Assembly (NCBI GenBank): GCA_027024625.1 | Contig: JALVRY010000204.1 | Location: 1-5,431, forward strand | DNA length: 5,431 nt | From: Thiotrichaceae bacterium | Lineage (GTDB): Bacteria > Pseudomonadota > Gammaproteobacteria > Thiotrichales > Thiotrichaceae | Direction: 5' to 3' | Made by a program: the position numbers and the translations under genes | Shown: positions 5,062-5,431 of the stretch, in pieces | Layout of the letters: the number at the start of each line of letters is the position of its first letter | How positions within the stretch are numbered: position 1 is the first letter of the stretch | Notes under the pieces: model-generated | Database searches by the model: none | The model's input: only the letters and a program-made list of their open reading frames with translations | Told to the model about the DNA's origin: nothing

Positions 5062-5431
5062 ATGGACGTATCTCACATTATTGATCAATTAAATAAGCCT
5101 CAACGCGAAGCGGTGACGGCTCCTCCCATTCCAACATTGGTTTTAGCAGGTGCAGGCAGTGGTAAAACGCGTGTTTTAGTACATCGTATTGCTTGGCTAT
5201 TACAAGTTGAAAATATCTCTCCCTTCAGTATTTTAGCGGTAACTTTCACCAATAAAGCTGCCAATGAAATGCGTGGTCGAATCGAGACGTTATTGGTTAA
5301 TCCGATTGGCGGCCTTTGGGTTGGTACTTTTCATAGTATTGCCCACCGATTACTACGCCGTCACTGGCAAGAAGCCAAATTACCGCAGATGTTCCAAATT
5401 TTGGATTCTGACGATCAGTTTCGGATTGTGA
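5062..5431 (+). CDS. uvrD: DNA helicase II UvrD, N-terminal 123 residues, cut by the right window edge
   Basis: UvrD is a superfamily 1A 3'-5' DNA helicase that removes excised oligonucleotides in nucleotide excision repair and unwinds nicked strands in MutHLS mismatch repair. The visible part is the start of domain 1A. It carries the Q motif around NKPQREAV (Q14), Walker A GAGSGKT (30-36, with Lys35), motif Ia TFTNKAANEM (61-70) and motif Ib GTFHSIAHRLLR (89-100 region). FQILDSDDQF near the end also matches UvrD. The MDVS start matches E. coli UvrD, which supports ATG 5062 even though no Shine-Dalgarno is visible (CTCATTCCCC precedes it). Rep and PcrA are the alternatives, but the N-terminus is closest to UvrD. 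The full protein is about 720 residues, so roughly five sixths is missing. It lies directly after the upstream terminator and so should have its own promoter. Confidence 0.96.
   Translation, partial: MDVSHIIDQLNKPQREAVTAPPIPTLVLAGAGSGKTRVLVHRIAWLLQVENISPFSILAVTFTNKAANEMRGRIETLLVNPIGGLWVGTFHSIAHRLLRRHWQEAKLPQMFQILDSDDQFRIV

Overview
The window looks like a piece of a gammaproteobacterial chromosome of moderate to low GC. The strongest evidence is the UvrD N-terminus at the right end, which resembles the E. coli protein almost residue for residue at its start and in its motifs. A TusE/DsrC-family protein and a stand-alone PncC/CinA-C amidase agree with this. The secreted FN3 plus calcium-repeat protein is of a kind I associate with environmental, gliding or filamentous bacteria. 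I cannot name a genus.

Layout. (1) 1-1700, minus strand: a TetR-family regulator and an RND/MMPL-type exporter, translationally coupled by an ATGA overlap; the exporter runs off the left edge. (2) 1701-1898: a divergent intergenic region with two near-perfect palindromic operators (CATACC-N4-GGTATG) and a third half-site, so the regulator probably controls its own operon and possibly the divergent gene. (3) 1899-3026, plus: an exported protein with an FN3 domain, a conserved middle region and two dockerin-like DxNxDG calcium repeats at the C-terminus. (4) 3059-3535, plus: pncC, nicotinamide-nucleotide amidase. (5) 3536-3849: an AT-rich gap with a 7-bp hairpin. (6) 3883-4479, plus: an AT-rich gene for an unusual protein that joins an IS5-type transposase N-terminal (DUF772-like) region to a cysteine zinc ribbon, with no DDE catalytic domain. 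(7) 4610-4951, plus: a TusE/DsrC-family sulfur-relay protein, followed by a good intrinsic terminator. (8) 5062 to the right edge, plus: the N-terminal 123 codons of uvrD.

The genes do not form one pathway. The clear functional unit is the self-regulated tetR-exporter operon. pncC (NAD salvage), tusE/dsrC (sulfur relay) and uvrD (DNA repair) are housekeeping genes. The two lineage-specific genes between them, the secreted calcium-repeat protein and the transposase-derived zinc-ribbon protein, are the accessory content. I see no rRNA, tRNA, CRISPR array or complete insertion sequence. I found no convincing evidence of a wholly new multi-gene system; the best candidate for something undescribed is the transposase-derived zinc-ribbon protein.
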